Below are positions 7,316 to 16,652 of a stretch of 64,000 nucleotides of DNA, piece after piece. The notes beneath the pieces are model-generated. The model was given only the letters and a program-made list of their open reading frames with translations. It had not been told where the DNA came from and did no database searches. Every line of letters starts with the position of its first letter. Within the stretch, counting starts at the first letter, position 1. Source of the DNA: Phycisphaerales bacterium (lineage in GTDB: Bacteria > Planctomycetota > Phycisphaerae > Phycisphaerales > UBA1924); NCBI GenBank assembly GCA_020847535.1, contig JADLBU010000050.1, forward strand, positions 1 to 64,000, given 5' to 3'. The position numbers were made by a program, and so were the translations under genes.

Positions 7316-9072
7316 TAGAACCCCATCCCTCCCATGCCGCCCATTCCACCCATGCCTGGCATGCCGCCCATTCCACCCATTCCGCCGCCGTGGCCGTGAC
7401 CGTGGCCGGCGGGTTCCTTGGGTTCGGGCTTGCTGGTGATGATGCAGTCGGCGGCGAGCAGGACGGTGGCGACGCTCGCGGCGTTCTGGAGGGCCATGCG
7501 ATCGACCTTGGCGGGGGTGATGATGCCCATCTGCACCAGATCACCGTACTCGTCGGTCAGTGCGTTGTAGCCGAAGTTGGCCTTGTCGTTCTCGGTGACC
7601 TTGGCGACCACGACGGTGCCCTTGACGCCGGCGTTGTCGGCGATCGTCTGGAGGGGAACCGACAGCGCCTTGTAGACGACATCGACGCCGGCGGCGGTGT
7701 CGTACTTGAACTGTCCGACCTCATCGGAGGTCTTGTCATCGCCCTTGCCGCCGGCGGAAGCGCCGAAGACGGACTTGTACTCCTTGAGGGCGGTGATCGC
7801 CTTGCGGGCGCGGATGAAGGAGACGCCGCCGCCGGGGACGATGCCCTCGGCGACCGCTGCGCGGGTCGCGTGCAGGGCATCCTCGATGCGGGCCTTCTTC
7901 TCCTTGAGTTCGGCTTCGGAGGCCGCGCCGACCTTGACCTGTGCGACGCCGCCGGCGAGCTTGGCGAGCCGCTCCTGGAGCTTCTCGCGGTCGTAGTCGC
8001 TGGTGGTCTTCTCGACCTCGCCGCGGATCTGGGCGATCCGGGACTGGATCTGCTTGGTTTCGCCGGCGCCCTCGATGATGGTGGTGTTGTCGGCGTCGAT
8101 CTCGATCTTCTTGGCGACCCCGAGGTGGGAGATCTCGACCTTGTCGAGCTCAATGCCCAGGTCCTTCATGATGGGGGTGGCGCCGGTGAGGACGCCGATG
8201 TCCTCGAGCATGGCCTTGCGGCGATCCCCGTAGCCGGGGGCCTTGACCGCGCAGACCTGGAGCGTGCCGCGGAGCTTGTTGATGACGAGGGTGGCGAGCG
8301 CATCGCCGGTGACATCCTCGGCGAGGATGACCAGGGGCTTCTTGGTCGCCATGACCTTCTCGAGGAGGGGGACGAGCTTCTGGATGCTGTCGATCTTGTC
8401 CTCGAAGATGAGGATGAAGGCCTTGTCGAGCTCGACCTTCATGGCCTCGGGGTCGGTGACGAAGTTGGGTGAGAGGTAGCCGCGATCAAACTGCATGCCC
8501 TCGACGACATCGACGACGGTCTCGATGTTCTTGCCTTCCTCGACGGTGATGACGCCGTCCTTGCCGACCTTCTCGAAGGCATCGGCCATGATCTTGCCGA
8601 TCTCGGTGTCGTTGTTGGCGGAGATCGCGGCGACGTTCTGGATGTCGGCCTTGCCCTTGACAGGGGTCGACATGCCGTTGATCGCCTTGGCGGCGGCCTC
8701 GACGGCGAGCTTCATGCCGCGGACGAGTGCGTTGGCATCGACACCGGCGGCGATGTATTTGAGACCTTCGCGGAAGATCGCCTCGGCGAGCACGGTGGCG
8801 GTGGTGGTGCCATCGCCGGCATCGTCGGAGGTCTTCTTGGCGGCCTCCATGACGAGCTTGGCGCCCATGTTCTGTGCCTTGTCGGCGAGTTCGATCTCCT
8901 CGGCGACCGAGACGCCATCCTTGGTGACGGTGGGTCCGCCCCAGGACTTGTCGAGGACGGCATTTCGTCCGCGCGGGCCAAGGGTGGCTTTGACAGCGCG
9001 GGCGAGCTTCTCGACACCGGCGAGCAGGGCTTGGCGGGCATCGACATCGAACACGAGTTCCTTGGCGGGCAT
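7315..9072 (-). CDS. groEL2: GroEL2 chaperonin, with Gly-Met tail
   Basis: A 585-aa chaperonin, about 40 residues longer than the norm. It has [17 protein letters not shown] near residue 35, the catalytic DGTT at about 90, the [19 protein letters not shown] block, and a long tail of GGM repeats after a His/Gly stretch. An insertion rich in Gly/Asp/Lys lies around residue 430-455 ([20 protein letters not shown]). The start is MPAKELVFD; 39 upstream codons are rejected as leader. It is not paired with its own groES. A sigma-54-like promoter is at 9212-9226, giving a leader of about 130 bases. It is followed, with one base of overlap, by the HEPN gene. Confidence 0.94.
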   Translation of the reverse strand: MPAKELVFDVDARQALLAGVEKLARAVKATLGPRGRNAVLDKSWGGPTVTKDGVSVAEEIELADKAQNMGAKLVMEAAKKTSDDAGDGTTTATVLAEAIFREGLKYIAAGVDANALVRGMKLAVEAAAKAINGMSTPVKGKADIQNVAAISANNDTEIGKIMADAFEKVGKDGVITVEEGKNIETVVDVVEGMQFDRGYLSPNFVTDPEAMKVELDKAFILIFEDKIDSIQKLVPLLEKVMATKKPLVILAEDVTGDALATLVINKLRGTLQVCAVKAPGYGDRRKAMLEDIGVLTGATPIMKDLGIELDKVEISHLGVAKKIEIDADNTTIIEGAGETKQIQSRIAQIRGEVEKTTSDYDREKLQERLAKLAGGVAQVKVGAASEAELKEKKARIEDALHATRAAVAEGIVPGGGVSFIRARKAITALKEYKSVFGASAGGKGDDKTSDEVGQFKYDTAAGVDVVYKALSVPLQTIADNAGVKGTVVVAKVTENDKANFGYNALTDEYGDLVQMGIITPAKVDRMALQNAASVATVLLAADCIITSKPEPKEPAGHGHGHGGGMGGMGGMPGMGGMGGMGGMGF

Positions 9073-9211
9073 TCTGAGAGCTCCGTTGAGTGGTTGACGG
9101 GTGACTGTCGCTGGTGAACGGATTTGGACAAAGAGAGCCGGTTTGGTTTTGATTGGGTACGGGGCGCCGACGGGGCCACCTCGAACCAAAGCCGGTGTCG
9201 TGAGGGTGATG

Positions 9212-9226
9212 GCAAGTATTGTGCCA
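9212..9226 (-). promoter_or_regulatory. Sigma-54-like promoter upstream of groEL2
   Basis: On the minus strand it reads TGGCAC-N5-TTGC (TGGCAC at 9226-9221, TTGC at 9215-9212), matching the RpoN -24/-12 consensus in both blocks and in spacing. It points at groEL2, 140 bases away. The same bases also form a TGGCA-N7-TGCCA palindrome, so an operator is an alternative reading. The rest of the 9073-9354 gap shows no gene. Confidence 0.45.
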
Positions 9227-9354
9227 CCGTCGGGGGCTCGGCTACCTGGGTGCGGTTGAATCTGGCAGCGTGCTGGAGCGATTCGTGCAATGCAGCAGGG
9301 TGTCGGTTGCTGTCAGCGCGGTTGTGGGGGCAAGGGGGGCTGCCGGTTTGGCAG

Positions 9355-9942
9355 TCAGCGAGAGGGGGTTTTTGCGTAGCGGAGGAGCGTTCCCCGGCCT
9401 TGGCGATCCGATTCGGCGGCGGTGGCGTCGTTGGGAGATGGGCCGCTGAGGGCAAAGCCGCAGCGGTCGAGGATTCGGCGGGAGGCGTGATGCTGTTCGA
9501 AGGTCTCGGCGTGGATGGTGCGGATGGCTGGCTGGGCGAGGATCCAGGCGGTCATCGCGACGGCGGCTTCGGTGGCGATCCCGCGGTGTTCGAAGGCGGG
9601 GAGGACGGAGTAGCCCATGAAGGTGGTGCCATCGGGATCGGGCGGCGTGCAGCCGATGGATCCGACGAGAGCTTGAGAAGCGTTGAGGTGGGCGGGGATA
9701 AGGGTGGGATCGGTAGCGAGGATGTACCAGCCCCACCAACCGGCGAGCAATGGGTTCTCGGCGAGCTTCTGGGCGAAGAGTGGTTCGACATCGGCGAGCG
9801 TTTCGGGTGGCCACTGATCGGGGATGTGGGCGTTGAGGAGTGTTGAGAAGAGGCGGCGATCGGTGATGGAGGCGCTGGCGAGCGGCGCGGTCGCGGGGAT
9901 GAGCGTGAGGCGCGAGGTGTGGATGGGTGGGGGTAGTGTCAT
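9355..9942 (-). CDS. GNAT-family N-acetyltransferase
   Basis: A 195-aa protein of the RimJ-like GNAT type. It opens with the typical IHTSRLTLIPAT strand. The acetyl-CoA binding region is at about 105-150: VGSIGC, MGYSVLPAFEHRGIATEA (the Q/RxxGxG/A loop appears as HRGIA), and AETFEQHHASRRILDRCGF, the block in which GNATs of this group hold the Asn/His-Ala-Ser-xxx-L signature. Substrate unknown: ribosomal-protein or small-molecule acetylation are both possible. It lies 6 bases downstream of the zinc-ribbon membrane protein gene, probably one transcript. Confidence 0.85.
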   Translation of the reverse strand: MTLPPPIHTSRLTLIPATAPLASASITDRRLFSTLLNAHIPDQWPPETLADVEPLFAQKLAENPLLAGWWGWYILATDPTLIPAHLNASQALVGSIGCTPPDPDGTTFMGYSVLPAFEHRGIATEAAVAMTAWILAQPAIRTIHAETFEQHHASRRILDRCGFALSGPSPNDATAAESDRQGRGTLLRYAKTPSR

Positions 9943-9948
9943 ACGGAG

Positions 9949-10320
9949 TCAGCGTCGCTTGATTTTGATCTTGATCGGTTCGCCGCACTCGGGGCAGATG
10001 GGTGTTGCGGAGTCATCGTGGCCGATGAGGTCGTAGCCGCAGTGTTCGCAGGGGCGTTTGGAGCCTTCGCCCGGGGGTCGGGGGATGAGGGCGATGAAGT
10101 ACCCGATGAAGCCGAGGAGGAAGATGTAGGGATAGAGGAGTCCGTTGACCATCATCTGGAGGATGGGGATGCCGGTCCATTCGGCGAGCCGGCGGCCGGA
10201 GAGCATGATCGCGAGGATGAGGCCGACGCCGAGTGTGACGATGACGAAGGACAGCCACTGCCGTCGCCACTTGGCCGCGGCGTACCAGACCAGCGCGGCA
10301 TAGACGACGAAGATCATCAT
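9949..10320 (-). CDS. Small membrane protein with C-terminal CGYDL zinc ribbon
   Basis: A 123-aa protein with three hydrophobic segments (about 2-15, 23-40 and 58-80) and a cytoplasmic zinc ribbon near residues 91-114: CEHCGYDL...CPECGE. This CxxCGYDL/CPECG ribbon on short membrane proteins is a frequent planctomycete feature of unknown role. Two ATGs in tandem are possible starts. It is divergent from the Gfo/Idh gene at 10640 and precedes the GNAT gene. Confidence 0.75.
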   Translation of the reverse strand: MMIFVVYAALVWYAAAKWRRQWLSFVIVTLGVGLILAIMLSGRRLAEWTGIPILQMMVNGLLYPYIFLLGFIGYFIALIPRPPGEGSKRPCEHCGYDLIGHDDSATPICPECGEPIKIKIKRR

Positions 10321-10639
10321 CGCTGGGGTTCCGTGCGCTGACGGGTGGGCATCCTGCGTGAATTGTTCGCAGCCGGGGGGGCCGGCGGTGGTGGTGTGGA
10401 TCAGGAAGCAGACGGGGGTGAGGCAAAGGGCAGTGGGGAGCAGGCAAGAGGCTGTAGCGGAGAAGAATGACCTCGTCCGCGGAGCCGCATCGCGAGCTCT
10501 CCTGCAGGGGATTGTGGCGGGAAGCGGGTTGAATCAGCCCGTGCGACCGGGGGCGGCATCGATGCGCAACATGGTGCCCTGCATGATGGCGTGCCCCTGA
10601 AGCCGGTCGTGGTATGCTCCTGCCATCGGAGCATTCATC
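10321..10639. other. 319-base divergent intergenic region
   Basis: No gene is supported. It contains a degenerate heptamer stretch at about 10424-10456 (GGCAAAG, GGCAGTG, GGGAGCA, GGCAAGA, GGCTGTA). A possible -10 box for the rightward gene, TATGCT, is at 10613-10618, followed by GGAG at 10626-10629 as the ribosome site of the Gfo/Idh gene at 10640. Confidence 0.5.
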
Positions 10640-11878
10640 ATGAGCGACGTTCTGAAGATGGGCATGGTCGGCGGCGGTCGCGGGGCGTTCATCGGCCAGG
10701 TGCACCGGACGGCGGCGTGCCTGGATGGCAAGGTGCGGATGGTCGCCGGGTGTCTGTCATCGACGGCGGACAAGGCGATCGCCTCGGGGAAGGACTGGGG
10801 GCTTGCCGATTCGCGGAACTACCAGACATGGGAGGCGATGCTGGAGGGTGAGAAGAAGCTGCCGGCATCGGAGCGGATCGATTTCGTGTCGATCGTGACG
10901 CCCAATCACGTGCATTTTCCGGTAGCGCACGCGTTCGCGAGCGCGGGGTTCAACGTGGTGTGCGACAAGCCGCTGGTGCATACGGGGGAGCAGGCGCGGC
11001 AGTTGATCGAAGCCACGAAGAAGATGGGTGTGGTGTTCGCGGTGACGTACAACTATTCCGGGTACCCGATGGTGAAGCAGGCCCGGGAGATGATCGTGAA
11101 CGGCGAGCTGGGTGAGATCCGCAAGGTTGTGGTCGAGTACAACCAGGGGTGGCTTGCGAACAACCTGGAGGCATCGGGTCAGAAGCAGGCGAACTGGCGA
11201 ACGGATCCGAAGCGGTCGGGGGCGGGCGGGGCGATCGGGGATATCGGTTCGCACTGCGAGCAACTGGTGTCGTACGTGACGGGGCTGCGATTGCAATCGA
11301 TCTGCGCGGATCTGACTTCGTTCGTGCCGGGGCGGCAGCTTGATGATGATGCCAACGTGCTGCTGCGGTTCTGCAAGGCGGGAGCGAGCAACTGCGAGGG
11401 GACGGGGCCGGATTCGATGGATGCCGAGCCGGGGGCTCGCGGGATCCTGACGGTGTCGCAGATCTGCATCGGGCACGAGAACGACCTGCGGCTGCGGGTG
11501 CATGGGACCAAGGGGACGCTGGGATGGTTGCAGGAAGAGCCCAACTACCTGGTGCTGCGGCAGGATGGGCAGCCGGAGAAGGTGTATCGCCGCGGGAACG
11601 GGTATCTGGGTGAGCGGGCGCGGGGCAACACGCGGCTGCCATCGGGTCACCCGGAGGCGTTCTTCGAGGCGTTCGCGACTGTGTACAGCAATGCGTGCGC
11701 GGCGATGCGGGCGAGAAGCGAAGGGAAGGGGAACGTGGGTGGGATCGGGATGGGGGGCGCTGGGGGTGGGTTTGACTATCCGGACGTGGTGGATGGGGCG
11801 CGGGGGGTCGAGTTCATTGAGCGGGTGGTGGAGGCGAGCGCCAGCAGCGAGAAGTGGGTGCGATTCGCGGGGAAGTGA
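10640..11878 (+). CDS. Gfo/Idh/MocA family oxidoreductase
   Basis: A 412-aa NAD(P)-dependent dehydrogenase. The Rossmann start [17 protein letters not shown] (GxGxxG-like) is at residues 8-24. [15 protein letters not shown] and [10 protein letters not shown] give the (E/D)KP motif with its catalytic Lys near residue 115. The C-terminal half is the Gfo/Idh dimer domain, with [16 protein letters not shown]. No Tat signal, so it is cytoplasmic, unlike the two family members at 61100 and 62476. Members oxidise or epimerise sugars and inositols; the substrate is unknown. It stands alone between a divergent gene and the prepilin-like gene. Confidence 0.92.
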   Translation: MSDVLKMGMVGGGRGAFIGQVHRTAACLDGKVRMVAGCLSSTADKAIASGKDWGLADSRNYQTWEAMLEGEKKLPASERIDFVSIVTPNHVHFPVAHAFASAGFNVVCDKPLVHTGEQARQLIEATKKMGVVFAVTYNYSGYPMVKQAREMIVNGELGEIRKVVVEYNQGWLANNLEASGQKQANWRTDPKRSGAGGAIGDIGSHCEQLVSYVTGLRLQSICADLTSFVPGRQLDDDANVLLRFCKAGASNCEGTGPDSMDAEPGARGILTVSQICIGHENDLRLRVHGTKGTLGWLQEEPNYLVLRQDGQPEKVYRRGNGYLGERARGNTRLPSGHPEAFFEAFATVYSNACAAMRARSEGKGNVGGIGMGGAGGGFDYPDVVDGARGVEFIERVVEASASSEKWVRFAGK

Positions 11879-12030
11879 TCGCTGGTTTTGAGCCGTGGGA
11901 GCGGTCGATCCCGATATTCGTGTGATGCGCGTGTGTGGACGCGTTTCTGTTTCGTTTGTAGGCGAGCAATGGCTGCCCGAGTGCAATCCCGGCGGGCCGG
12001 GTTGCGTATGGACATGGGTAGAGGGGGGAG

Positions 12031-12068
12031 ACACAGGCTGGAAGCCTGTGCCACGAGATGGGGTAGGG
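12031..12068. repeat. REP-like palindromic repeat, partner of the 2655 element
   Basis: The reverse complement of this block is nearly identical to 2674-2711: CCCTACCCCATCTCGTGG then CACAGGC-(TTCCA or ATCCT)-GCCTGTG. Only the loop of the palindrome differs. Here it stands without the 17-bp outer arms, two bases before the AGGAG ribosome site of the prepilin-like gene. Confidence 0.8.
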
Positions 12069-12082
12069 CAAGGAGCCGCGCG

Positions 12083-13057
12083 ATGGGCAGGACGCGAATC
12101 GATCGTCTGATGGGTGGATTCACATTGATCGAGCTGCTGGTGGTGATCGCGATCATCGCGCTGTTGATCGGGATCCTGCTGCCGGCGCTGGCGAAGGCGC
12201 GGGCGACCAGCCGGCAGGTGAAGGACAGCTCACAGATCCGGAGCATTCACCAGGCGATGAACACGTGGGCGCAGGCGAACGATGGGGCGTTTCCGCTGCC
12301 CAGCGCGCTGGATGCGAACAACGACACGATCAAGGAGACGGGGAATCAGCGTCGGAAGGACAACACGGGGAACATCTACTCGGTGCTCTTGTTCAACGGG
12401 ATGGTGCCGCGGGAGATGTTCATTAGCAACGCCGAGAGCAACTCCGCGATCAAGCCGGATGCGGGTTACGAGTTCAGCCAGCCGCAACTGGCGGCGGTCC
12501 CCGACAAGGCGCTGTGGGATCCGGGGTTTGCGGGGATGCCTGGCGAGACGGGGATGTCGGGGCTGCCGCAGGCGGGTCGGCGCGGCAAGGGGGCGGAGGG
12601 GCACACTTCGTATGCACACATACCGCCGTTCGGGCGGCGGGCCAAGCTATGGCAGAGCACGTATGACGCGCAGACGGCGGCGATCTGCAACCGCGGGCCG
12701 TTGTACGGCGGGACACCGGGGAAGTGGATCCTGGCGCCGGGTCCGGAGGGGACCGAATCGTTCACGCTGCGGATACACGGCGGGGCGAGCACGTGGGAGG
12801 GGAATGTCGCGTTCAACGACAACCACGCGGATTTCGCGATGCGGCCGGATCCGGAGTTCCTGGCGGTGACGTACTCGGCGGATGTGAACGGCACGCGGAA
12901 CCACTACGACAACATCTTTGCGAATGAGAACGACAAGAAGGGGAACCCGGTGATGGGAGATTCGCAGCCGGATATCGGAGCGAACAACCTGCTGAGGATT
13001 TATGGGGATGTGCAGGTTGGGGGGAATGTGGTGACGATCACGCCGCTCAATGATTGA
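12083..13057 (+). CDS. Prepilin-like protein with planctomycete-type C-terminal domain
   Basis: A 324-aa protein. Residues 1-35 are a type IV prepilin signal: MGRTRIDRLMGG then FTLIELLVVIAIIALLIGIL, with cleavage expected after Gly12 and Glu at +5. The remaining 290 residues are a secreted domain rich in Gly and Asn, ending with a HGGASTWEGNVAFNDNHADF block that resembles the H-X9-DG motif of planctomycete prepilin-like proteins. The start ATG has AGGAG 8 bases upstream; longer in-frame extensions run through the REP-like repeat and are rejected. It is not linked to the T2SS operon at 43904, but would need the same prepilin peptidase. Function unknown. Confidence 0.85.
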   Translation: MGRTRIDRLMGGFTLIELLVVIAIIALLIGILLPALAKARATSRQVKDSSQIRSIHQAMNTWAQANDGAFPLPSALDANNDTIKETGNQRRKDNTGNIYSVLLFNGMVPREMFISNAESNSAIKPDAGYEFSQPQLAAVPDKALWDPGFAGMPGETGMSGLPQAGRRGKGAEGHTSYAHIPPFGRRAKLWQSTYDAQTAAICNRGPLYGGTPGKWILAPGPEGTESFTLRIHGGASTWEGNVAFNDNHADFAMRPDPEFLAVTYSADVNGTRNHYDNIFANENDKKGNPVMGDSQPDIGANNLLRIYGDVQVGGNVVTITPLND

Positions 13058-13090
13058 GAAGGCACTGGGGACTTGGCACTAGGCACTGGG
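13057..13090. repeat. Heptamer array (GGCACTG family), copy 5, between convergent genes
   Basis: GGCACTG, GGGACTT, GGCACTA, GGCACTG after an AGAA edge. It starts at the last base of the prepilin-like gene and runs into the 3' end of the asparagine synthase gene, whose TAG (13079-13081, minus strand) lies inside the third/fourth heptamer. Confidence 0.8.
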
Positions 13091-15055
13091 GGCGGCGAGC
13101 CAGCGGGACCAGAGGGCGAGCACCAGGAGGGTGTAGAGGCGCTGGGCGTGGTCTCTGCGTGCGGCGAGGTGGTCGTCGAGCATGGTGGTGATGGCGCGGG
13201 GGTTCAGGTTCAATCCGAGGGTGTCGAGCGAACCTGCGGTGCGCAGGGTGTCGTTGAGCATGGCCTTCATGCCGCCCTGGTCGGTGCGGAACCACTCTCC
13301 GATGGGGATCGCGAAGCCGGATTTGCGGCGGGTCGTTATGGCATCGGGCAGGTAGCGGCGGGCGAGCATGCGGAGGAGGGACTTGGGGCCATCGGGGGCG
13401 AGCACGCCGGTGGGTGTTGAGAGTGCGGTCTGGATGATGGTGGTCGCGAGCATGGGGGCGCGGACTTCCAGGGCGATCGCCATGGAGGCGGTGTCGACCT
13501 TGCGGAGGAGATCGTCGGGGAGGTAGGTCTGGAAGTCGTGGAGGGAGGGATCGGTGATGCGGGTGCCGGGCGGGGTGAGCGAGGTTGCTCGCGGATCAAG
13601 CTTGGGGAAGAGGTGGGCGAACAAGGGTGTGGGGAAGATCGCGAGCAGCTCTTCGTAACCCTGGTGACGAGCGGCGAGCGCGAGGCGTGAGAGCTTGTGG
13701 AGGCGTGTGCGGGGGTGGAAGCGGTCGAAGAGGCCGCTGGGGATGGCGCGGAGCATCGGGCCGTAATCCCGGAGGAGGCTCGCGGCGGTGTAGCGGTCGT
13801 AGCCCATGAAGAGTTCATCACCGCCATCGCCGGAGAGGGCGACCGTGACGTGCTTGCGGGCGGCGGCGGAGACCCAGTGGGTCGGGAGAAGGGAACTGTC
13901 GCCGAGTGGGAGGCCGAGTTGGGGGATGAGTCGCTGGAGGTCTTCGGCGGGGCGGGGACTGACTTCGAGGGTGGTGTGGCGCGTGTTGAGGCGCCGGGCG
14001 ACCATCTTGGCGTGGGAGGATTCGTCGTATCGCGGATCGGGCATTCGGATGCAGAAGGTGCGGAGGTCGGATTTGGCGCGGCGGGCATAGGCGGCGATCA
14101 GTGAGGAATCGATGCCGCCGGAGAGGAAGCAGCCGAGGGGTACATCGGACTCGAGGCGATCCTTGACGGCTTCGTAGAGGAGGCGATCGAGGTCATCGAG
14201 GTTGAGCTGGCGGGATGGATCGCGACCGGGAGGGAGGGCGAAGTAAGGTTGGATCGCCCAGCCGGAAAGGTCGGGAGTGGTGGAGGCGATGTGGCCGGCG
14301 GGGAGGGACTGGATGTCCTGCAGGGGAAGCTCGCGGTCGTATCCGAAGCGGATCCAACGCTGGAGGGCGTCGTGATTGATTGCGGGGGGATCGTCGGGGC
14401 GGGCGAGGCGCAGGAGAGTGATGAGGGCGGGGACTGTGCTGGCGAAGGCCAGGCAGTGGGTGGGGGTGGCGGATGTGGAATCAGCCAGGAAACTGGTGAA
14501 GTAGAGGGGCTTCTCGCCGGGGCGATCGCGGGCGAGGACGAGCCGGCCGTGGGGGCGATCCCAGAGGCCCAGGGCGAACATGCCTTCCAAGTGCTGGGCG
14601 AAGTTGATCTGCCAGCGAGCGAACGCGTGGAGAATTGCCTCGGTATCGCTGTGGTCGGTGCGGAACTTTCGGCCGCCGGTGAGGAGCTCTTTGCGGAGTT
14701 GGCGATGGTTGTAGATGCAGCCGTTGAAGACGATGGCGAGCAGGTCATCGGCGGCGGCGGGGGGAGGGGTAGTTGGGGAGAGGCGGGCGGGGTCGAGGCG
14801 ATCGGTCAGGATCATCGGCTGATGACCGCCGGCGGGGTCGATGACGGCGAGCCGCTGGTGTATGAGGATCAGGTCGGCGATCGAGCCGTCGGGGCGGCGG
14901 ATGCGGTCGGTGAAGAGGCCGTGGCCGTCGGGTCCGCGATGGGCGAGTTGTCGGGAGATCGCCGAGATCCAGGCGCTGGGGATCGCCGCGCTGATCTCCG
15001 GTGGTGGGGAGGATGAGTCGGGCCAGAGTCGGAGGATGCCGGCGATGCCGCACAT
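13079..15055 (-). CDS. asnB: Asparagine synthase (glutamine-hydrolysing)
   Basis: A 658-aa AsnB-type enzyme. The N-terminal class II glutamine amidotransferase begins MCGIAG with the catalytic Cys2 (mature N-terminus after Met removal). The synthetase half has the PP-loop FLSGGIDSSLIAAYA near residue 275 and LSGDGGDELFMGYDRY near 385. It makes asparagine, or amidates a related substrate, with ATP. The start is fixed by Cys2; 36 upstream codons are excluded. The last residues and the stop codon come from the heptamer array at 13057-13090. It is divergent from xylA (155-base gap). Cell-surface sugar or peptide amidation by a homologue is an alternative to asparagine synthesis. Confidence 0.93.
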   Translation of the reverse strand: MCGIAGILRLWPDSSSPPPEISAAIPSAWISAISRQLAHRGPDGHGLFTDRIRRPDGSIADLILIHQRLAVIDPAGGHQPMILTDRLDPARLSPTTPPPAAADDLLAIVFNGCIYNHRQLRKELLTGGRKFRTDHSDTEAILHAFARWQINFAQHLEGMFALGLWDRPHGRLVLARDRPGEKPLYFTSFLADSTSATPTHCLAFASTVPALITLLRLARPDDPPAINHDALQRWIRFGYDRELPLQDIQSLPAGHIASTTPDLSGWAIQPYFALPPGRDPSRQLNLDDLDRLLYEAVKDRLESDVPLGCFLSGGIDSSLIAAYARRAKSDLRTFCIRMPDPRYDESSHAKMVARRLNTRHTTLEVSPRPAEDLQRLIPQLGLPLGDSSLLPTHWVSAAARKHVTVALSGDGGDELFMGYDRYTAASLLRDYGPMLRAIPSGLFDRFHPRTRLHKLSRLALAARHQGYEELLAIFPTPLFAHLFPKLDPRATSLTPPGTRITDPSLHDFQTYLPDDLLRKVDTASMAIALEVRAPMLATTIIQTALSTPTGVLAPDGPKSLLRMLARRYLPDAITTRRKSGFAIPIGEWFRTDQGGMKAMLNDTLRTAGSLDTLGLNLNPRAITTMLDDHLAARRDHAQRLYTLLVLALWSRWLAAPSA

Positions 15056-15210
15056 GGGATTGAGCGGGATACTACCTTGGTTGGAGCGGAGGGGGTGATG
15101 GGGGGCGTGGCAGGCAGAAGTAGAGAGGAAGGAATGGGTAGAAGAGGGAGGTCCGCCTACCACGACACGGTCCGTCTGCTACATTTGGGTCCAGCGTCGG
15201 AGCAATCCTC

Positions 15211-16383
15211 ATGGCGGACCAGTTCGAACCCTCCCCGAAGGACAAGTTCACGTTCGGTCTGTGGACCGTGGGCAACACGGGGCGCGATCCGTTCGGGGAG
15301 CCGACGCGGGCGCGGCTGACGCCGGCGGAGATCGTGGATCTCTTGGGCGAGGTCGAGGGCGTTCACGGGGTGAACTTCCACGACAACGACCTGGTGCCGA
15401 TCGATGCGACGGCGGAGCAGGCCGAGCAGATCAAGAGCGAGTTCAACAAGGCGCTGAAGCGGACGAAGATCAAGGTGGCGATGGCGACCACGAATCTGTT
15501 CGGTGATCCGGCGTTCCGGGATGGGGCGTTCACGAGCAACGATGCGGAGGTGCGGGCGTACGCGATCCAGAAGACGATGCGCGGGATGGACCTGGGGGCT
15601 GAGTACGGAGCGCAGGTGTACGTTTTCTGGGGCGGTCGCGAGGGGACGGAGACGGATGGGTCGAAGGATCCGATCGAGGCGGAGATGCGGTTCCGCAAGG
15701 CGCTGGATTTTCTGTGCGAGTACTCGATCGAGCGGGGGTATGAGTACAAGTTCGCGCTTGAGGCCAAGCCCAACGAGCCGCGGGGTCACATGTACTTCGC
15801 GACCACGGGGCATTATCTGGCGTTCATCCAGACCTTGAAGCACAAGGATCTGGTGGGGGTGAACCCCGAGGTGGCGCACGAGCACATGGCGGGGTTGAAT
15901 TTCACGCACGCGGTGGCGTCAGCGCTGGCGGCGGACAAGCTGTTCCATATTGATCTGAATGATCAGGAATTCGGGCGATACGACCAGGATTTCCGGTTCG
16001 GCTCGGTGAACATCAAGCACGCGTTCTTCCTGGTGAAGCTCCTGGAGGAGAACAAGTACGCGGGGTTCAAGCATTTCGATGCGCACGCGTACCGGACCTC
16101 GGACCGTGCGGATGTCATCGAGTTCGCGCGGGGGTGCATGCGGACGTATTTGATTCTTCGCGAGAAGGCGCGGGCGTGGTCGGGTGATGATGAGATCCGC
16201 AAGCTGCTCAAGCAGATCAATCGGCCATCGAAGGATCTGGATGGGCTGTGGGGCGAGTACAGCCGCGGGCACGCCGAGACGCTCTTGGGGATGAAGTTTG
16301 ATCGGGCGGGGATGAGCTCGCGTGCGCTGCCGTATGAGCGGCTGGATCAGCGGACGATGGAGATTCTGATGGGGGTTGAGTAG
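15211..16383 (+). CDS. xylA: Xylose isomerase
   Basis: A 390-aa class I xylose isomerase of the shorter, actinobacterial type. H57 and D60 in GVNFHDNDL are the ring-opening pair. Metal ligands are visible: E184 and K186 in ALEAKPNEPRG, E220 and H223 in NPEVAHEHM, and D248 in FHIDLND. It converts xylose to xylulose, and usually glucose to fructose, using two divalent metals. GGAGC lies about 10 bases before the ATG, and TACATT at 15180-15185 could be the -10 box. No xylulokinase is next to it. A palindromic repeat follows the stop codon. Confidence 0.95.
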   Translation: MADQFEPSPKDKFTFGLWTVGNTGRDPFGEPTRARLTPAEIVDLLGEVEGVHGVNFHDNDLVPIDATAEQAEQIKSEFNKALKRTKIKVAMATTNLFGDPAFRDGAFTSNDAEVRAYAIQKTMRGMDLGAEYGAQVYVFWGGREGTETDGSKDPIEAEMRFRKALDFLCEYSIERGYEYKFALEAKPNEPRGHMYFATTGHYLAFIQTLKHKDLVGVNPEVAHEHMAGLNFTHAVASALAADKLFHIDLNDQEFGRYDQDFRFGSVNIKHAFFLVKLLEENKYAGFKHFDAHAYRTSDRADVIEFARGCMRTYLILREKARAWSGDDEIRKLLKQINRPSKDLDGLWGEYSRGHAETLLGMKFDRAGMSSRALPYERLDQRTMEILMGVE

Positions 16384-16397
16384 CCGGCGACCGTCAG

Positions 16398-16525
16398 GAA
16401 GACTCACCACAGAGGGCGCAGAGAAAGGCAGATGCAGAGGGGCAGAACGGATTTGGTTCTGCGCCTATCAGTGTTTCCTTGTATTTCTCTTCTCTGTGTT
16501 CTCTGTGCCTCTGTGGTGAGTCTTC
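16398..16525. repeat. Palindromic CACAGAGG element, copy 1
   Basis: The arms GAAGACTCACCACAGAGG (16398-16415) and CCTCTGTGGTGAGTCTTC (16508-16525) are perfect 18-base inverted repeats. The 92-base interior has CGGATTTGGTT and further AGAG/CTCT purine-pyrimidine runs that would extend the stem. The second copy is at 61004-61089. It lies in the gap between xylA and the convergent HEAT-like gene and may also act as a bidirectional terminator. Confidence 0.85.
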
Positions 16526-16615
16526 AAGGCTTGGTGGCTTGCACCGCGTGAGTGAGGCGTTCACGTTGTGGTAGCTTGGTTGATGCTTGGCAACGGTCGC
16601 TTGGGAGCGATGTGG

Positions 16616-16652
16616 GCAACCCTCCCCAACCCCTCCCTCAGGGAGGGGCTTT
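16616..16652. repeat. GGGAGGGG hairpin element, copy 1
   Basis: Contains CCCCTCCC-TCA-GGGAGGGG, a GC-rich stem followed on the minus strand by a G-rich tail (GGTTGGGGAGGGTTGC). It is nearly identical, in inverse orientation, to 59174-59211. The TGA stop of the HEAT-like gene (16638-16640) forms the loop of the hairpin. Confidence 0.8.

Noticed and set aside
10757..12034. 425-codon open frame on the minus strand, antisense to the Gfo/Idh gene
   Set aside because: Arg/His/Pro-rich translation without domain features; the plus-strand gene has clear oxidoreductase motifs.
13079..15163. asnB starting at 15163
   Set aside because: Class II glutamine amidotransferases need Cys at position 2; only the ATG at 15055 gives MCGIAG.
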